Origin: Mucilaginibacter frigoritolerans
GTDB taxonomy: Bacteria > Bacteroidota > Bacteroidia > Sphingobacteriales > Sphingobacteriaceae
DNA length: 64,000 nucleotides
Reading direction: 5' to 3'
Assembly (NCBI RefSeq): GCF_007830615.1
Contig: NZ_VLLI01000013.1
Span: forward strand, 1-64,000
Shown here: positions 61,142 to 64,000 of the stretch, in pieces
Layout: each line of letters begins with the position of its first letter
Position numbering within the stretch: the first letter of the stretch is position 1
Translations under genes and position numbers: made by a program
Notes under the pieces: model-generated
The model's database searches: none
Told to the model about the DNA's origin: nothing
The model's input: the letters and a program-made list of their open reading frames with translations, nothing else

Positions 61142-61744
61142 TTATTTTAATATTCTGCCAAGACTTTCCTTTACATCATTTTCCCATTCATTTTTTAAGA
61201 TACTTAAAACGATGGAATCTCTTCTTCCACCTCCGTGTAAAGGCATGTTGCTTCTTAAAATACCTTCTGATTTACAGCCAATGCTTTTCATGGCTGCAAT
61301 ACTCAACTCATTTCTGGCATCGGCTCTAAATTCAACCCTTAACGCATTCATTTTTTCAAAAGCAAATTGAAGCAGTAAAAACTTACAATGTTTATTTAGC
61401 CCTGTTCCTCTAAATTTTTCGCCATACCAGGTATAGCCCAATTGTACGGTTTGCCAATGCATTTTAATATCATAAAAGCGCGTACTGCCGGCATATGATG
61501 AGGTTTGTTTATCAAATACAATAAAAGGATATTCATCACCTGTTGCCCTGTTTTTAAGTGCTTCATTAATATAGGTACGCAAGCCCTGTTCACCTTTAGC
61601 ACTTTGGTGCGAATATTTCCAAGTTTCCGGTTCATTTAGTGCAAATGGCAAAAGAAATTCAATATCAGTTTCCTTTAAAGGGGTTAATAGTACACGGTCA
61701 TCTTCCAGTACATAATCTACATTACGGTCAAAATTTAGGGTCAT
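61142..61744 (-). CDS. GNAT family N-acetyltransferase
   Basis: A 200-residue acetyltransferase of the RimJ/RimL-like group. The acetyl-CoA loop is in GEKFRGTGLNKHCK, followed by ALRVEFRADARNELSIAAMK and IGCKSEGILRSNMPLHGGGR. The acceptor is unknown. It stands alone between two other unrelated genes. Confidence 0.9.
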   Translation of the reverse strand: MTLNFDRNVDYVLEDDRVLLTPLKETDIEFLLPFALNEPETWKYSHQSAKGEQGLRTYINEALKNRATGDEYPFIVFDKQTSSYAGSTRFYDIKMHWQTVQLGYTWYGEKFRGTGLNKHCKFLLLQFAFEKMNALRVEFRADARNELSIAAMKSIGCKSEGILRSNMPLHGGGRRDSIVLSILKNEWENDVKESLGRILK

Positions 61745-61896
61745 TGTTTAATGTTTGTTAAATGTATCGTAATTATTTAGGTAACTTATTTTAACCAATA
61801 TCTTAATGCTGTTACAAAAAATAAATGGGTGATTAATCTCAAAAATAATACAGAAATCGCTATAACATTTTAAAAAACTTTCGTTTATTAGGACAT

Positions 61897-62376
61897 ATGA
61901 TTTATTCATCATTAACTGAGCGTTTAAAAAATCAACATAAAACTATCGCCTCTGTTATTATCAAATTAAATAATAGGCGAATACAGTTACATTCTGTTCG
62001 GGGCAAATGGAGCATTCACGAAAATATAGCACATTTGGCTAAGTATCAGCCTGTTTTTATCGATCGAATGCGCAAAATCCTTGCTATTGATAATCCTACA
62101 TTTGAAGTTTATAAAGCAGAAAATGACGATGAATTTGAAATTTATTGTGCATTTACAACTTATGAGTTGCTAAAGAAAATATCGGCAGACAGGGAAGTTA
62201 TTTACCACCTTATTAATAGTTTACCTAAAGATAAACTGGAGCGTATAGGTATCCACCCGAAATTTGGGAAATTAACTATAATGGAATGGCTGGAGTTTTT
62301 TCTGCTTCATGAATCACATCACCTTTATACAATTTTTCAATTAGCTCATTCTGGCGGGAATAAGTTGAAACAATAG
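61897..62376 (+). CDS. DinB-like metal-binding protein
   Basis: A 159-residue four-helix protein. WSIHENIAHLAKYQPVF, with the first metal-site His, and the C-terminal HESHHLYTIFQL, with further His residues, match DinB/YfiT-type bacillithiol-transferase folds. The thiol and substrate are unknown. An AT-rich hairpin follows at 62450-62473. Confidence 0.85.
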   Translation: MIYSSLTERLKNQHKTIASVIIKLNNRRIQLHSVRGKWSIHENIAHLAKYQPVFIDRMRKILAIDNPTFEVYKAENDDEFEIYCAFTTYELLKKISADREVIYHLINSLPKDKLERIGIHPKFGKLTIMEWLEFFLLHESHHLYTIFQLAHSGGNKLKQ

Positions 62377-62449
62377 CAATAGCTTTGGGAAAAGCATATT
62401 AAACTGTTTAATTCATAAAATTTTTCTATTGCTCATTCGTCAACATAAT

Positions 62450-62473
62450 TAAATAACATTGTTTGTTATTTTT
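62450..62473 (+). terminator. Weak AT-rich terminator-like hairpin
   Basis: AAATAAC / GTTATTT forms a 7-bp stem with an 8-nt loop and a short T run, 73 bp after the DinB-like gene and 31 bp before the ABC exporter start; it could instead be a promoter-proximal element. Confidence 0.35.
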
Positions 62474-62504
62474 ACTGCCTCTTAAATCTAAATAAAATAT
62501 AATA

Positions 62505-64000
62505 ATGAAGCCAACCGATAACAAATCTAAACCACCCGGTATTTTTAGCCTGTTGAAGCCTTATTCGGGTTTGGTTACCCTGCTTATATTGTTTGCGCTC
62601 TTTAGCAATACAGTTACCTTATGGCTTCCAAAAATTATTTCGCATGGAATTGATGATTATATCCATAGTTTGTTTACGCACTCAAAGTATAATGTAAACC
62701 CAATATTGGTTAAATTCACCCTAGCTGTCTTATTTATTTTTGTATTTGCTTACTTGCAAACCATTATACAAACCTATACATCAGAAAAAGTAGCCCGCGA
62801 TCTGCGCACCCAACTTTCTGATAAAATTTCGAGACAAAGCGGTGTTTTTATTGAGCAGGTCACACCTTCAAAATTGCTCACCAATCTTACGGCCGACGTT
62901 GATTCAATAAAGCTTTTTGTTTCACAGGCTTTAGTCTCTATCGTATCATCAGTATTTATAATTGTGGGAGCCAGTATATTGCTGCTTACTATTAATTGGA
63001 GATTAGGCCTTTGTATTATTGCTATAATCCCTATTATTGGTGGAACTTTTTTTTATGTACTGAAAAAAGTCAGGGCATTGTTTATTAAAAGCCGTGGGGT
63101 TATTGACTGGTTGAATAAAGTAATTAACGAAAGTATTTTAGGCTCAGCACTAATACGTGTTATCAATTCACAGCAATTGGAGTTTGATAAATTTTTAAAA
63201 GCCAATTCGGAGGCAAGAGACATCGGTCTATCTATTTTAAGACTTTTTGCGGGCCTTATACCTATAATTACTTTTACAGCAAACTTGGCTTCTTTGAGCA
63301 TTCTGGCTTTAGGTGGCCACTTTGTGATAAATGACACTATGACATTGGGTGATTTTGCTGCATTTAACAGCTACCTGGCTCAATTGATATTCCCGATTTT
63401 GGTTATTGGCTTTATGAGCAATATAATTGCTCAGGCAACAGCTTCATTTCAGCGTATTAATGTTGTTTTGGATGCTGCTGATACTTCTGAAAAAGGGGAA
63501 CTAACTGCGACTTTAAACGGTGATATTGAACTGAAAGATGTTTCTGTTTCTTATGGACAGAAACCGGCACTGAAACAAATTTCATTTAAGGTTAAGGCAG
63601 GGTCTAAAATTGCTGTTATAGGCCCAACCGCTGCGGGCAAGTCACAGTTGTTATACCTGCTTACAGGTTTAATAAAACCAAGTACGGGAGAGGTTCTTTT
63701 TGATGATAAAAGTATTGATGTTTATAACAGCGAATCGTTCCACAGCCAGGTGGGTTTTGTTTTTCAGGATAGTATTATTTTTAATATGAGTATCCGCGAA
63801 AACATTGCCTTTAGTGATACAGTTACAGATGAATCATTACAAAAGGCTATTGATACAGCAGAGTTAGGTGAGTTTATCAGTTCATTACCAGAGAAGTTAA
63901 GCACTATTGTCTCTGAACGAGGCTCGAGTCTTTCAGGTGGCCAAAAACAACGTATAATGTTAGCAAGGGCATTGGCCATTAATCCTAAAGTTTTATTACT
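62505..64000 (+). CDS. ABC exporter, fused permease and ATPase, 3' truncated
   Basis: The gene starts at the ATG at 62505 (MKPTDNKSKPPGIFSLLKPY) and runs off the right edge; about 498 codons are visible. Six membrane helices form the exporter core. The ATPase has Walker A GPTAAGKSQ (about residues 373-381), Q-loop VGFVFQD, and signature SLSGGQKQR near residue 474; the Walker B strand is just reached (PKVLL) and the rest is missing. It is a half-size exporter of the MsbA/LmrA type that would dimerise. Substrate is unknown. Confidence 0.93.
   Translation, partial: MKPTDNKSKPPGIFSLLKPYSGLVTLLILFALFSNTVTLWLPKIISHGIDDYIHSLFTHSKYNVNPILVKFTLAVLFIFVFAYLQTIIQTYTSEKVARDLRTQLSDKISRQSGVFIEQVTPSKLLTNLTADVDSIKLFVSQALVSIVSSVFIIVGASILLLTINWRLGLCIIAIIPIIGGTFFYVLKKVRALFIKSRGVIDWLNKVINESILGSALIRVINSQQLEFDKFLKANSEARDIGLSILRLFAGLIPIITFTANLASLSILALGGHFVINDTMTLGDFAAFNSYLAQLIFPILVIGFMSNIIAQATASFQRINVVLDAADTSEKGELTATLNGDIELKDVSVSYGQKPALKQISFKVKAGSKIAVIGPTAAGKSQLLYLLTGLIKPSTGEVLFDDKSIDVYNSESFHSQVGFVFQDSIIFNMSIRENIAFSDTVTDESLQKAIDTAELGEFISSLPEKLSTIVSERGSSLSGGQKQRIMLARALAINPKVLL

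Noticed and set aside
1-64000. tRNA, rRNA, insertion sequences, integrases, CRISPR arrays
   Set aside because: I looked for their typical sequences and inverted termini while reading and found none; a covariance-model scan would be needed to be certain for small RNAs.

Overview
The window comes from a Bacteroidota chromosome, most likely family Sphingobacteriaceae (Mucilaginibacter/Pedobacter type). The markers are a type IX secretion cargo tail with a PorP/SprF partner, a SusC/SusD pair, a MoxR-Bat (aerotolerance) operon, lipoproteins throughout, A-rich sequence in place of strong Shine-Dalgarno sites, and one good TTTG...TAnnTTTG promoter. I saw no tRNA, rRNA, insertion sequence, phage gene or CRISPR array. 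Both ends cut genes.

Layout. (1) 1-1948: 3' end of a T9SS type B cargo and its PorP/SprF partner, clearly richer in G+C than what follows. (2) 2114-3596: a sulfotransferase and an adenylylsulfate kinase, convergent and one base apart, that is, a PAPS user beside a PAPS maker. (3) 3720-20502: a fatty-acid module. A FadL-like porin and a GDSL lipoprotein hydrolase run leftward. An AraC regulator, a LuxR-type membrane regulator and a DUF4199 protein follow. Then comes a long rightward series: acyl-CoA dehydrogenase, EtfBA, thioesterase, acyl-CoA-binding protein, FadN-type dehydrogenase/hydratase, thiolase, acyl-CoA ligase, delta3-delta2-enoyl-CoA isomerase and 2,4-dienoyl-CoA reductase. A 39-bp motif stands before the porin, before the acyl-CoA dehydrogenase and before fadN, oriented with each gene, and ties the module together, probably under the AraC protein. 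(4) 20503-21316: mostly non-coding, with a 26-residue membrane microprotein gene and its terminator.

(5) 21391-39050: a polysaccharide-utilisation locus: GH130 protein, GH37 trehalase, DUF6377 regulator with a structured leader, SusC, SusD, a SRPBCC/GyrI-like protein, an ASPIC/UnbV repeat lipoprotein, a GH65 hydrolase resembling kojibiose hydrolase, and a vanadium-haloperoxidase/PAP2-like lipoprotein. (6) 39575-47944: moxR, DUF58, an extra membrane protein, batA, batB, batC, batD, batE. (7) 48166-50468: UMF1-type transporter, DUF985 cupin and a 44-residue small gene. (8) 50544-56885: a flavin reductase, the hexuronate operon uxaC-kdgK-eda, and a stress-like group (MBL hydrolase, HxlR regulator, alpha/beta hydrolase, CDGSH protein). 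(9) 56974-60947: a YbbA-YbbP-TesA type transporter and esterase set. (10) 61142-64000: GNAT acetyltransferase, DinB-like protein and the 5' part of an ABC exporter.

The best candidate for an undescribed system is the fatty-acid regulon: an outer-membrane uptake and hydrolysis front end and a full saturated plus unsaturated beta-oxidation pathway with mitochondrial-type auxiliary enzymes, linked by one shared promoter/operator motif. The next most interesting items are the microprotein genes with similar sigma-54-like elements and the GH65/ASPIC/haloperoxidase gene set.
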